Shown piece by piece: positions 25,168-35,500 of a stretch of DNA of 64,000 nt; the stretch's first letter is position 1, and each line of letters starts with the position of its first letter. Location of the stretch: positions 62,001-126,000 of the forward strand of contig DAINDF010000004.1 of the NCBI GenBank assembly GCA_036732005.1, written 5' to 3'. A program made the position numbers and the translations under genes. The notes beneath the pieces are model-generated. The model was not told where the DNA came from, did no database searches, and was given only the letters and a program-made list of their open reading frames with translations. Source of the DNA: UBA1926 sp036732005. GTDB taxonomy: Bacteria; Planctomycetota; Phycisphaerae; Phycisphaerales; UBA1924.

Positions 25168-25872
25168 TCAACGCCGCCGGGTCAGCGTCGCGGCCCCCAC
25201 CCCGAGCAGCGCGAGCGTCCCAACGCTGGGAACGAAAGTGCCCGCGACACCGCTCGCCGGGAGCGACGAACTCGTCTGCCCCGCGGCGCCCGCGACGCCG
25301 GGTTTGCCGAAGTCCCACTCCCACCAGACCTCGCTCCCGACGGTCACGAGGCGCACGCGGTCACGCGCGCCGTTGGTGTGCGTGCTGACGGCAAAGCCGC
25401 CGGTCGGGCCCGACCACTCGAGCGTCCACTCGGAGAGGTACTCGCGGTTCTGGTCCCCCGTGCGGCGGACGCGGTGCACGCCGACCCGCGCGTCCGCCTC
25501 GCCGCGCCCGGCCTCGTCGATCGTGAAGGTCGTGGTGTTGGCGACCTCGACGGCGAACCCCGTGAAGAGGCTCGACCCGGTCCAGGTCGTCTCGTCCACG
25601 CGGGTGAGCGAGGCGCTGAGCGTGAACGGGGCGCCCCCGATCGTCGTCCCCGGGGCGAACGAGTAGCTCGTCGAATCGGGCCCGACGGTGTACTGCACCG
25701 AGGGGCGATCGGGCATCGGGCCGAGCAGATCGGAGACCGTGGAGAGGTCCTCGTAGAGCGAGCCCATCATGATCTCGATGGGCAGGACCGACCCGCGGAC
25801 CTCGTCCCAGGTCGCGGCGGCCGCGGAGAGGCTCAGGCCGGCGAGGGCGGACAGCATGATCGCGCGTGACAT
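25168..25872 (-). CDS. PEP-CTERM-like exported protein
   Basis: 234-residue exported protein. The signal peptide is MSRAIMLSALAGLSLSAAAA. The mature part is beta-rich with many Thr, Ser and Gly residues and has no enzymatic motif. The C-terminal tail reads VPSVGTLALLGVGAA and ends in three Arg, a variant of the tripartite sorting signal without the PTPG of its two relatives. The start at 25872 is chosen because aggagga lies 7 bases upstream, although the frame stays open for 29 more codons. Confidence 0.78.
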   Translation of the reverse strand: MSRAIMLSALAGLSLSAAAATWDEVRGSVLPIEIMMGSLYEDLSTVSDLLGPMPDRPSVQYTVGPDSTSYSFAPGTTIGGAPFTLSASLTRVDETTWTGSSLFTGFAVEVANTTTFTIDEAGRGEADARVGVHRVRRTGDQNREYLSEWTLEWSGPTGGFAVSTHTNGARDRVRLVTVGSEVWWEWDFGKPGVAGAAGQTSSSLPASGVAGTFVPSVGTLALLGVGAATLTRRR

Positions 25873-26023
25873 GGTGATTCCTCCTTTTCCTTCCCGCGCT
25901 CCCGCGCGGGCGCTGGTGATGGGATAGGAGGATGAACGCGGCGTCGCGTCGCGCGTCACGCGGGCGGCGCATCAACGGGGGGAATCCCCCGAGCCGCGGC
26001 GCGGGCCCGGCCTGGGTCCGGTG

Positions 26024-28132
<2,109 letters not shown>

Positions 28133-28452
28133 GGCGATACCCCCTGTGCGCACGGAACGCGGCCGCCGTGCTTCCTGACACGACAAGCCCGCGGAACGCA
28201 CCGCATGTGGTCCAATCGCCGCCGCACGCCCGATCGGCGTGCCCGGGGCCGCACTCCCCCCACTCTATCGGCCCGCGGATCGGACCAGACCACCTCCATC
28301 CGAGCCGATCCGCCACACCGCCATACGGAGGACGCCTGAAAAGGGATCGCCCCTTTCGCGGAATCGATTCATCCCCCGTTCCCGCTGCCTGAATCGGGTG
28401 ATCGGGCCGCGCCGCCGCGCGACATGCCCGCCGCGGGCGAATAAACTCACCC
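28133..28452. other. divergent gene-free gap
   Basis: 320 bases between prkA (leftward) and trmB (rightward). No gene, RNA or strong hairpin is apparent. It presumably carries both promoters; none could be defined with confidence. Confidence 0.4.
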
Positions 28453-29298
28453 ATGTCGTTCGGACTCGGACACGGCCGCCCGCTCGACCCCGCGCCGGGG
28501 GTGGTGGGCATCGGCCCCGATGAGCTCGGGCCGCTCCCCGACTCGGTGCTGACCGACCCCGAGTCGGGTCGCGTCGATCCGCGCGCATGGTTCGAGCACC
28601 CCGATCGCCCCTTCCACCTCGAGATCGGCTCGGGCAAGGGCACCTTCCTCGTGCAGCAGGCCGGGCTCGAACCGGGGACAAACTTCCTGGGCGTCGAGTG
28701 GGCGGGCGAGTTCTACGCCTACGCGGCCGACCGCGTGCGCCGGCGCCGCGAGTCGGGCTCGCACACGAATGTGCGCCTGCTGCACGCCGACGCGACGGAG
28801 TTTCTCCGGTGGCGCTGCCCGGCGTCGATCTGCCGGGTGATCCACCTGTATTTCTCCGACCCGTGGCCCAAGGCGCGGCACCACAAGAACCGCGTGGTGC
28901 AGCACCGCTTCCTCGCCGACGCGTGGCGCGTGCTCGAGCCGGGCGGGGAGCTCCGCGTCGTGACCGACCACGCCGACCTGTGGGCGTGGGACATGGCCCA
29001 CTTCGAGCGGTGGGCGTTGCCCGGGTCCGCAACGGCAGGGGGCGCCAGACCCGAGCGGGCGCACTTCGAGTCGCTCATCGACGAGCCTTCTCTCGTCCGC
29101 GCCCGGGCCCTGGCGCCGGAGCTGCCGGAGGCCGTGGCATCGCTGCGGGCGCGGCTGCCCGATCCGCCGTTCGACCTGATCGCGTTCGACCGTCCCGAAT
29201 CGGCCGGCAGCGGCGAACTGGTGGGCACGAACTTTGAGCGCAAATTCCGGGTCGAGGGCCGGTCGTTCTTCGCCGGCGTGCTGCGCAGGCGCGGGTGA
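28453..29298 (+). CDS. trmB: tRNA (guanine-N7)-methyltransferase
   Basis: Adds a methyl group at N7 of G46 in the variable loop of tRNA. 281 residues, about 40 longer than E. coli TrmB because of an N-terminal extension of ~50 residues. The AdoMet-binding motif is Glu57-Ile-Gly-Ser-Gly-Lys-Gly63, and the TrmB signature SDPWPKARHHKNR (135-147) is intact, followed by VLEPGGELRVVTDH. It acts alone in the cytoplasm. It converges on the M32 carboxypeptidase gene. Confidence 0.95.
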   Translation: MSFGLGHGRPLDPAPGVVGIGPDELGPLPDSVLTDPESGRVDPRAWFEHPDRPFHLEIGSGKGTFLVQQAGLEPGTNFLGVEWAGEFYAYAADRVRRRRESGSHTNVRLLHADATEFLRWRCPASICRVIHLYFSDPWPKARHHKNRVVQHRFLADAWRVLEPGGELRVVTDHADLWAWDMAHFERWALPGSATAGGARPERAHFESLIDEPSLVRARALAPELPEAVASLRARLPDPPFDLIAFDRPESAGSGELVGTNFERKFRVEGRSFFAGVLRRRG

Positions 29299-29370
29299 GG
29301 AACTCGCCGAACGCCCGGCCTGGCGCACCGGTCGTGTTCAAGAGCCGGGAGGCCCGAAAGCCCGCGCCGT

Positions 29371-30906
29371 TCACACCCCGTACACCGGCCTGAGCTTGCC
29401 CTCGAGGTGCCGCATCAGGGGCTCGGGGCTCAGGGGCTTGCCCGTCGCCTTCTCGCACAGCTCGGCCGAGGTGAACCGCCGCCCGTGGCGGTGGATGTGC
29501 TCGCGCGTCCACTTCAGCACCGCGCCCATGTCGCCCCGGGCGATCCGGTCGTCGAGGTCGCGCGTCTCGGCCCGGATCGCCTCGAAGAACTGGGCGGCGT
29601 AGAGGTTCCCCAGCGTGTAGGTCGGGAAGTACCCGATCAGCCCGAACGACCAGTGGACATCCTGCAGGCATCCCCGCGCGTCGTCGGGCACCTTCACGCC
29701 CATCATCCGCTCGAAGCGCTCGTTCCATGCGCCCGGCAGGTCCTTGATCGCCAGATCACCCGCGATCATCGCCCGCTCGAGCCCGAACCGGAGCATCACA
29801 TGCAGGTTGTAGGTCGCCTCGTCCGCCTCCACGCGGATGAACGAACGCTCCACGACATTCGACGCGCGGTACACCGCCTCGGCGTCGAATTTCTTGAACT
29901 CGGCGCCGAAGAACCCGTCCGCCACGGGCTTGGCCCACGCCCAGAACGCCCGCCCACGCCCCACGAAATTCTCCCAACCCCGGCTCTGGCTCTCGTGGAT
30001 GCCCAGGCTCCGCGCCTCGCTCAAGGGCGTGCCGAAGATCGCCGTCGGCTCGCCGTCCCCGCCCTGCTTGGGCAGGCCCTGCTCGTACAGCCCGTGCCCG
30101 GCCTCGTGCATCGTGCCGTACAGGGCCGCCATGAAGTAGTGCTCGTCGTACCGCGTGGTCAGCCGCGTGTCGCCCGGCGCGAGGCCCTCGCAGAAGGGGT
30201 GGGTGGTGATGTCCAGCCGGCCCTTCGAAAGATCGAAACCCATCTGCTCGACGACCTTGAGCCCGAAGGCGTGCTGGGCGGCCTGCGGCGCGTGGATCCG
30301 CCGCGGCGCCAGATCGGGCGTTTTCCCGTTGTCGAGCAGGTCGGCCACCAGCGTGCTGAGCCGGTCTCGCAGCGGGTTGAACACCGCCTCGATCTCCGCG
30401 GCCCTCGCGTCCGGCTCGTACTCGTCCAGCAGCGCGTCGTAGAGCTCACCCCCCTTGGGCGCGCCGTAGCACTCGGCCTTACGGCGCGTGAGCGCCATCA
30501 TCTTCTCCAGCCACGGGGCGAAGGCCTTGAAGTCGCTGCGCTTCCGCGCGTCCTTCCAGGCGTCCTGCGCGCGCGCGCCGACATTCGCCAGCTCGGTCAC
30601 CAGGTCCTTGGGCAGCTTCGTCTCGCGGTCGTAGTCCCGACGCATCTCGCGGACATTCGCCGCGGCCTCCGGGTCGGCCTGCACGCCTTTGTCCGACTCG
30701 CACGCGGCGAGCAACTCGCCCACGCGGGGGCTCGTGTGCCGATCGTGCAGCAGACCCGCGATCACCGCCTTCTGCTCGGCCCGAGCGGCGGTGCCGCCCT
30801 CGGGCATGTAGGTCTCCTGGTCCCAGCCCAGCAGCGCCCCAACGGAGGAGAGCATCGCGGCGTCGCGCTTCAGGTGGCACAACTCGGTGTAGGCCTGCGT
30901 GGGCAT
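29371..30906 (-). CDS. M32-family carboxypeptidase (Taq type)
   Basis: Zinc metallocarboxypeptidase of 511 residues, the normal size for this all-helical family. The zinc motif is His267-Glu268-Ala-Gly-His271 in MHEAGHGLYEQG, with the third ligand downstream in LGIHESQSRGWENFVGR. The start MPTQAYTELCHLKRD and the LLGWDQETYMPEGG segment are family hallmarks. It removes C-terminal residues from peptides with broad specificity, probably in the cytoplasm since there is no signal peptide. It ends 72 bases from trmB, convergently. Confidence 0.95.
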   Translation of the reverse strand: MPTQAYTELCHLKRDAAMLSSVGALLGWDQETYMPEGGTAARAEQKAVIAGLLHDRHTSPRVGELLAACESDKGVQADPEAAANVREMRRDYDRETKLPKDLVTELANVGARAQDAWKDARKRSDFKAFAPWLEKMMALTRRKAECYGAPKGGELYDALLDEYEPDARAAEIEAVFNPLRDRLSTLVADLLDNGKTPDLAPRRIHAPQAAQHAFGLKVVEQMGFDLSKGRLDITTHPFCEGLAPGDTRLTTRYDEHYFMAALYGTMHEAGHGLYEQGLPKQGGDGEPTAIFGTPLSEARSLGIHESQSRGWENFVGRGRAFWAWAKPVADGFFGAEFKKFDAEAVYRASNVVERSFIRVEADEATYNLHVMLRFGLERAMIAGDLAIKDLPGAWNERFERMMGVKVPDDARGCLQDVHWSFGLIGYFPTYTLGNLYAAQFFEAIRAETRDLDDRIARGDMGAVLKWTREHIHRHGRRFTSAELCEKATGKPLSPEPLMRHLEGKLRPVYGV

Positions 30907-30967
30907 GGGGTCTCCTTCCGGGATGGTGATCCGGAACCATAGACCCGGGGGCCAAGACCCGCCCGCA

Positions 30968-32134
30968 TCAAGGCACGGCCGTGCCGAGCGCGATCAACGC
31001 GAATGCCGTAATCAGGTCGCGATCGCCCTCCATCCACCGCTCGTGGACCACACGCATGCCCCCGTCCTCGGCCTGAAGGTCGGCGATCGCGCGCACAAGA
31101 TCGGCCCGCCAGTCGCGCCCCGCGATCCGCTCGGCGCCCCACGCATCAAGGGCCCGGCTCATCGCGCTGTAGTTGTAATACCGACCCTGGTCGCCCAGCC
31201 CCGGGTTCTCGCTCACCGTGAAGTTCCGCTCGATCCAGCCCAAGGCGGCCGTGACCCGCGGGTCGTCCCGCGAAAGGTCGGCGTAGAGCAGGCTCTTGAA
31301 CCCGGCGTAGGTCATCGACCCGTACGCCCGCAGGCGGAGCGCCTCGGTCCCGTCCGTCAGCGTCTCGGTGAACTCCCCCGCCTGGCTCTGCCCGGGCACG
31401 GAATCGACGCTCTCGGCGTCCGGGACCGTCGCGTAGATGAACCCGCCCTGACGAGAGCCCTCGGCGTAGGGCATCGGGTTCACGCGCTCGTCCATCTGGA
31501 TCCGCCGGAGAAAGACGAGGGCGCGCCCGTACGCCGGGTCCTCCGTGCTCACCCCCGCGTCGTGCAGCGCCTCGAGGAAGAACTGCGTGTTCGACGCGTC
31601 GGGCCGCCCGTGCCGCCCGTAGCCCAGCCCGCCGAAGAACGGGTGGCTCTCGTCGACGGGCTCGGTCCACCCCGGCGCCTCGGGGCTCGGGTTCTCGGCC
31701 GGATCAAACGCGCCCCATTGCATGCGCCGCAGCAGCGACACGCCCGCGTTGACGGCCCGGGCCGCCTCGGGCGTGCGCACGCCGCTGAGCATCGAGACGC
31801 AGATCGCGGTGTTGTAGGTCGGCAGCACGCCGTCGTGGATGCCCCCGTCGGGCTTGGCGAACGAGAGGACATGGGCGATCCCGCGGCGCACCGCCGGGTC
31901 GTGCTCGTCGATCCGCGGGTCCAGGAGCATCCCCCGGACCGCAAGGGCGGTGATCGCCGGGAAGTCGGGCCCCTCGGGGTTGATCGACCACCCGCCGGAC
32001 TCGTCCTGGGTGGTGCGCAGGTACTCGACCGCGCGGGCCGCCGTCTCCCGGGCGAGGCGGTGGGTCTGGGCGTCGGACGCGCACGCCGTGGCGGGAAGGA
32101 GGGCGAGCAGGGCGGTGGTCAGGAGTCGTGTCAT
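30968..32134 (-). CDS. exported terpenoid-cyclase-fold repeat protein
   Basis: 388-residue exported protein with a signal peptide (MTRLLTTALLALLPATACA). The body is an alpha/alpha-toroid of the prenyltransferase/squalene-oxidase repeat type: VEYLRTTQDESGGWSI, IAHVLSFAKPDGGIHDGVL and AIADLQAEDGGMRVVHERW show the Gln-x-x-x-Gly-Gly-Trp-like repeat. The catalytic Asp-rich motif of squalene cyclases is not apparent, so it is more likely a binding protein of this fold, common in planctomycetes, than a cyclase. It is divergent from the acidic membrane protein at 32245. Confidence 0.8.
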   Translation of the reverse strand: MTRLLTTALLALLPATACASDAQTHRLARETAARAVEYLRTTQDESGGWSINPEGPDFPAITALAVRGMLLDPRIDEHDPAVRRGIAHVLSFAKPDGGIHDGVLPTYNTAICVSMLSGVRTPEAARAVNAGVSLLRRMQWGAFDPAENPSPEAPGWTEPVDESHPFFGGLGYGRHGRPDASNTQFFLEALHDAGVSTEDPAYGRALVFLRRIQMDERVNPMPYAEGSRQGGFIYATVPDAESVDSVPGQSQAGEFTETLTDGTEALRLRAYGSMTYAGFKSLLYADLSRDDPRVTAALGWIERNFTVSENPGLGDQGRYYNYSAMSRALDAWGAERIAGRDWRADLVRAIADLQAEDGGMRVVHERWMEGDRDLITAFALIALGTAVP

Positions 32135-32244
32135 GGCGGATTCTTGCGCGGCCCCGGGATGGGCGGGCCCGGGGGTGCCGGGATTTTGATGTTTGTTTGG
32201 TCCTATCTGTTTGGTATGTCTTGAGTTCGTGGGCGAGAGTCCCG

Positions 32245-33417
32245 ATGATCGTCCTGATGGCGGACCCGGCGATCGATCCGCATCTCGGTCAGGACGGCGA
32301 ACCCGATCTGGAAGCCCAGGTCGAGGGGCTGTTGTCCGACATGATGGACACGGTCGAGGACATCAACCGGAAACTCCAGCAGGAGGTCCAGGGTGAACCC
32401 GAGATCGATCCGTCCGCCGCGTTGAGCGACGACGGTCTCGAGGAGTTGCTCGCGCAGGTTTCGGGTGCGACCGGCGAAGGCGAAGACGCCGCGGCGGAAC
32501 CCGCCGCGGGAGAGACCGGTCAGGCCGAGACCTCCGAGTCGGATGGCGAGCCCGAGCCGGTCCCCGGGGTCGACGCGGTGCAGGCGGAACTCGAGGCGGC
32601 CCTCGCCGAGGAGACCCAGACCGAGCCTCTCGAGGAATCGCCCGCGGAGGCCCAGGCCGAGCCGGTCGGGGAAGCGCCCGAGGCGGCGGCGGCCGAGCCG
32701 GTCGCGGAGGTCGACGACGAGGCGGACGGGGCGTACGGCGACGCGGAGTCGCTGGACGACGAGTTGGCCGCTCTGGCGTCGCACGCGCTGGACGATGAAC
32801 TCTCGGGCGATTTCGAGACGCCGGCGATCGAGGGCGGGGCCGGTCCGGCCGCCGACGAGCCGCTGTCGGAGGCGGCCCCGGAGCCGGTCCTCGCCGGAGT
32901 TGAACAGGCCGGGGAGGGTGAGGCCGAGCCGGTCTTGTCCCCCGCGGCGGTCGCGGCGACCCCGCCCAAGGCGGCCCACCGTGAGGCGCCCGCACCGCGT
33001 GCGGCGTCATCGGGTCCGTTGAAGTGGGGATGGCTGCCCCCGAAGCCCGCGTGGGAGCCGGTGTACAGCAAGTGGCGTGTGCCGATGATCGCGTGGCGTC
33101 ACGCGGTGTGGGTGGTGCCGCCGTTCGTGTCGTTCGTGATGCGGATGGCGCTCGCCCGGGTGCGTCAGGCCGAGCCCTCGGTGCGGCACGCCGTGGCGGT
33201 TGCCGCCTCGCCGCTCTCGAAGCGTGACGCGAAGATGCGTTCGGCGGTGGGGTACCTCGCGGTCTGGACGCTCTTCTGGGCGGTCTGCCTGTGGGTCTAT
33301 GTGCTGGTGGCCCGCTCGCCGACGGTCCCTCCAGCGGCCGAAACACCGACGACGCTGGTCGGTTCCGCCCAGCAGGTCGCGGCCGGGCCAGTCGCGGCCG
33401 GGCAAGTAGCGCCCTGA
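32245..33417 (+). CDS. acidic, low-complexity protein with C-terminal membrane helix
   Basis: 390-residue protein of unknown function. Residues ~5-250 are dominated by Glu, Ala, Pro, Gly and Asp with short repeats (EPVGEAPEAAAAEPVAEV is typical) and are surely disordered. A conserved-looking segment begins LKWGWLPPKPAWEPVYSKWR, followed by basic helices and one transmembrane helix near residues 340-360 (VGYLAVWTLFWAVCLWVYVL). It may sit in the inner membrane with the acidic part in the cytoplasm. ATGs at 32245 and 32257 are both possible. Confidence 0.7.
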   Translation: MIVLMADPAIDPHLGQDGEPDLEAQVEGLLSDMMDTVEDINRKLQQEVQGEPEIDPSAALSDDGLEELLAQVSGATGEGEDAAAEPAAGETGQAETSESDGEPEPVPGVDAVQAELEAALAEETQTEPLEESPAEAQAEPVGEAPEAAAAEPVAEVDDEADGAYGDAESLDDELAALASHALDDELSGDFETPAIEGGAGPAADEPLSEAAPEPVLAGVEQAGEGEAEPVLSPAAVAATPPKAAHREAPAPRAASSGPLKWGWLPPKPAWEPVYSKWRVPMIAWRHAVWVVPPFVSFVMRMALARVRQAEPSVRHAVAVAASPLSKRDAKMRSAVGYLAVWTLFWAVCLWVYVLVARSPTVPPAAETPTTLVGSAQQVAAGPVAAGQVAP

Positions 33418-33420
33418 GGG

Positions 33421-33951
33421 TCACGCGGGCGGGTTCACGAACGCGCGGGGTTTGATCGCTCGGGCGGGCTCGCCGACGGCGATCGACCAGCCCGGGATCT
33501 CGGCCTCGACCAGCGACCGTGCGCCGACGACCGTACCGGCCCGCACCACCGCGCCGGGCATGACAAACGAATCCGCGGCGATCCAGCAGTCGTCCTCGAC
33601 GACGACCGGCGCCCGCCGACGCCGGGAGGGGTCGGGCGGGCCCGGGGGCTGATCGGGCTCGAGGCACTCGGTCGCGACGACGCAGAACTGGCTGATCACG
33701 CAGCGTTCGCCCACCGTGAGCGGCTCGGCGAGGCGGAGGTCGGCGTGGTCGCCGAAAATCGTCAGCCGGCCCGCGGTGAGGTTCCAGGGGCGGTCGATGC
33801 GGACGCTGGGGCGGATCTTGGTGCTGCCCGCGATCCTCGCGCCGCAGAGGCCCAGGATCCGTCGGCGCAGGCCGTGCAGCGGCGTGGGGCTCAGCCTGAA
33901 CAGGGGGCGGAGGAGAATCCAGAGCAGGCTCCTGAACGGACCTCCGTTCAT
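33421..33951 (-). CDS. left-handed beta-helix acyltransferase (WcaF/Maa type)
   Basis: 176-residue acetyltransferase-like protein with hexapeptide repeats forming a left-handed beta-helix (RIAGSTKIRPSVRID, VVVEDDCWIAADSFVMPGAVV, AGTVVGARSLVEAEIPGW). The pattern matches colanic-acid WcaF-like O-acetyltransferases that decorate exopolysaccharide or lipid-linked sugars. Its ATG overlaps the stop of the upstream acyltransferase gene by 4 bases, so they are translationally coupled. The acceptor sugar is not identifiable. Confidence 0.88.
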   Translation of the reverse strand: MNGGPFRSLLWILLRPLFRLSPTPLHGLRRRILGLCGARIAGSTKIRPSVRIDRPWNLTAGRLTIFGDHADLRLAEPLTVGERCVISQFCVVATECLEPDQPPGPPDPSRRRRAPVVVEDDCWIAADSFVMPGAVVRAGTVVGARSLVEAEIPGWSIAVGEPARAIKPRAFVNPPA

Positions 33952-34514
33952 GCCGCGGCGTCCTCGACGGGCTTGGCGGGGTTGCCCCGCAGCCGCGTCC
34001 CGTTGGGGAAGGTCCGATAGACGCTCGCCCGGGGCCAGACGCGGCAGTCGTCGCCCAGCACGACCTCCGGGCCGAGGTAGGCGTCCGCCCCGATCAGGCA
34101 GCGGGCCCCGACGGTGATGGGGGGCTTGACGAGGGGGAACCGGCTGTCGGTCATGTCGTGGGTGCCGGCGCAGAGGTGGGCCGACCGGTCGATCACCGTG
34201 TCGTCGCCGATGCGGATGGGCCCGAGGCCGTAGAGGATGGCCCCGTCGGCGACGCGGACGCGGTCCCCGCAGTGGATGTTCCAGGGGATGAGGATGTCGA
34301 TGTTGCGGGCGAAGCGGCATCCGCGCCCGCAGGAGCCGCCGAAGGCCCGGAGCAGGGCGGGTCGGGCGGGGGGCAGCACGATCCAGAGGAGCCGCCCGAG
34401 CGTGGCCCAGACCATGCGCACGATCTGCTCCCGCCTGGTCCAGACGGAGCGTCTGGTGGGCTCGGGCAGATGGTGGGAGGCCTCGGGGGGGGCGTCGGTC
34501 ATGCGATCAACCAT
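33948..34514 (-). CDS. left-handed beta-helix acyltransferase (WcaF/Maa type)
   Basis: 188-residue paralogue-like partner of the next gene: hexapeptide repeats in IHCGDRVRVADGAILYGL, IRIGDDTVIDRSAHLCAGTH and ITVGARCLIGADAYLGPEVV, with the active-site-like His in CAGTHDM, followed by the usual NPAKPV. The first ~25 residues are polar; an alternative start is the Met at 34502. Coupled by a 4-base overlap to the acyltransferase downstream and divergent from a sulfotransferase gene, so it belongs to a surface polysaccharide locus. Confidence 0.88.
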   Translation of the reverse strand: MVDRMTDAPPEASHHLPEPTRRSVWTRREQIVRMVWATLGRLLWIVLPPARPALLRAFGGSCGRGCRFARNIDILIPWNIHCGDRVRVADGAILYGLGPIRIGDDTVIDRSAHLCAGTHDMTDSRFPLVKPPITVGARCLIGADAYLGPEVVLGDDCRVWPRASVYRTFPNGTRLRGNPAKPVEDAAA

Positions 34515-34579
34515 CGTGCGGGGGTCTATCGTAGCGTCCCGCGTTCCCGGATGATCCGGCGGGGCAGGGGCTTGCGGCG

Positions 34580-35500
34580 ATGCTGACGAACAGGCAACTC
34601 GAGAAGTTCGCGCGGGACACGCTCCCCCCGCCCGCGGCCCGGTTCGCGAAGCGGCTGGCGGTCTACCCCCGGTACGCGATGCAGGCGAAGCGCTGCCGCG
34701 AGGGGTTCAGGCAATACGGGGACCGGTATCCGCAGAAGATCCTGTTCGTGGCCGGCCTGCCCAAGAGCGGGACNNNNNNNNNNATGATCTCGTCGTGGCC
34801 CGGTTTCGGAGAGATCCTCATCCCCGAGGTGGCGGCGCACGAGATGCGTCAGGGGGGGAGCGACAGGTACGACCTCCCGCCGGGCATGTTCAGCCGGTTC
34901 AAGGACATGCTGGTGCTGACGAAGATGCATGTCCACGGGAGTGCGCACAACGCGGGGGTGCTCCGCGAGGCGGGGGTGCGGTACGCGGTGTTGTTCCGCG
35001 ACCTGCGGGATGTGGCGGTGAGCAACATCTTCTATGTGCGCAACACGCCCTGGCACCCCGAGCACCCCTGGTACAGGGGCAAGTCGGTGCAGGAGGGGCT
35101 GGCGGTCTTCGCCGAGCGCACGCTCGAGGATTACGCGAACTGGGTCCGATCGTGGCAGCAGAACGCGGACCCGGAGCGGAGCCTGATCCTCCGGTACGAG
35201 GAGATGCTGGGGGATGTGGAGGGGTGCCTGCGGCGGCTCGCGGGCCTGTTCGAGCTGGACGCGACCGACGAGCGGATCCGGGAGATCGCGGAGAAGAACA
35301 GTTTCAGCCGGATGAGCGGGGGCCGGAACCGGGGGGAGGCCAGCGAGACCGCGTTTGTCCGCAAGGGCGTGGCGGGGGACTGGCGGAATCACTTCACTCC
35401 GGCGTTGTGCGACCTTTATAAGCAGCGGATCGGCCGATTCCTGATCGAGTTCGGCTACGAGCCGGACGATTCGTGGACGGCGGCGGAGACCCCCGGATGA
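34580..35500 (+). CDS. sulfotransferase (contains assembly gap)
   Basis: 306-codon gene for a PAPS-dependent sulfotransferase. The PAPS-binding P-loop begins FVAGLPKSGT, but the following residues are lost to 10 Ns at 34774-34783. The second nucleotide motif region follows in VRYAVLFRDLRDVAVSNIFY with the Arg and Ser expected near the 3'-phosphate, and a C-terminal KGVAGDWRNHFT matches the family's Lys-Gly-x-x-Gly-x-Trp-Lys/Arg. The frame is the same on both sides of the gap. Its stop overlaps the next glycosyltransferase start (ATGA). It probably sulfates a surface glycan, inferred from context. Confidence 0.9.
   Translation: MLTNRQLEKFARDTLPPPAARFAKRLAVYPRYAMQAKRCREGFRQYGDRYPQKILFVAGLPKSGXXXXMISSWPGFGEILIPEVAAHEMRQGGSDRYDLPPGMFSRFKDMLVLTKMHVHGSAHNAGVLREAGVRYAVLFRDLRDVAVSNIFYVRNTPWHPEHPWYRGKSVQEGLAVFAERTLEDYANWVRSWQQNADPERSLILRYEEMLGDVEGCLRRLAGLFELDATDERIREIAEKNSFSRMSGGRNRGEASETAFVRKGVAGDWRNHFTPALCDLYKQRIGRFLIEFGYEPDDSWTAAETPG
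34774..34783. other. assembly gap (10 Ns)
   Basis: Ten unknown bases fall exactly in the P-loop of the sulfotransferase gene. The run of exactly 10 is typical of a scaffolder's join, so the true length may differ; the coding frame happens to be kept. Confidence 0.99.
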
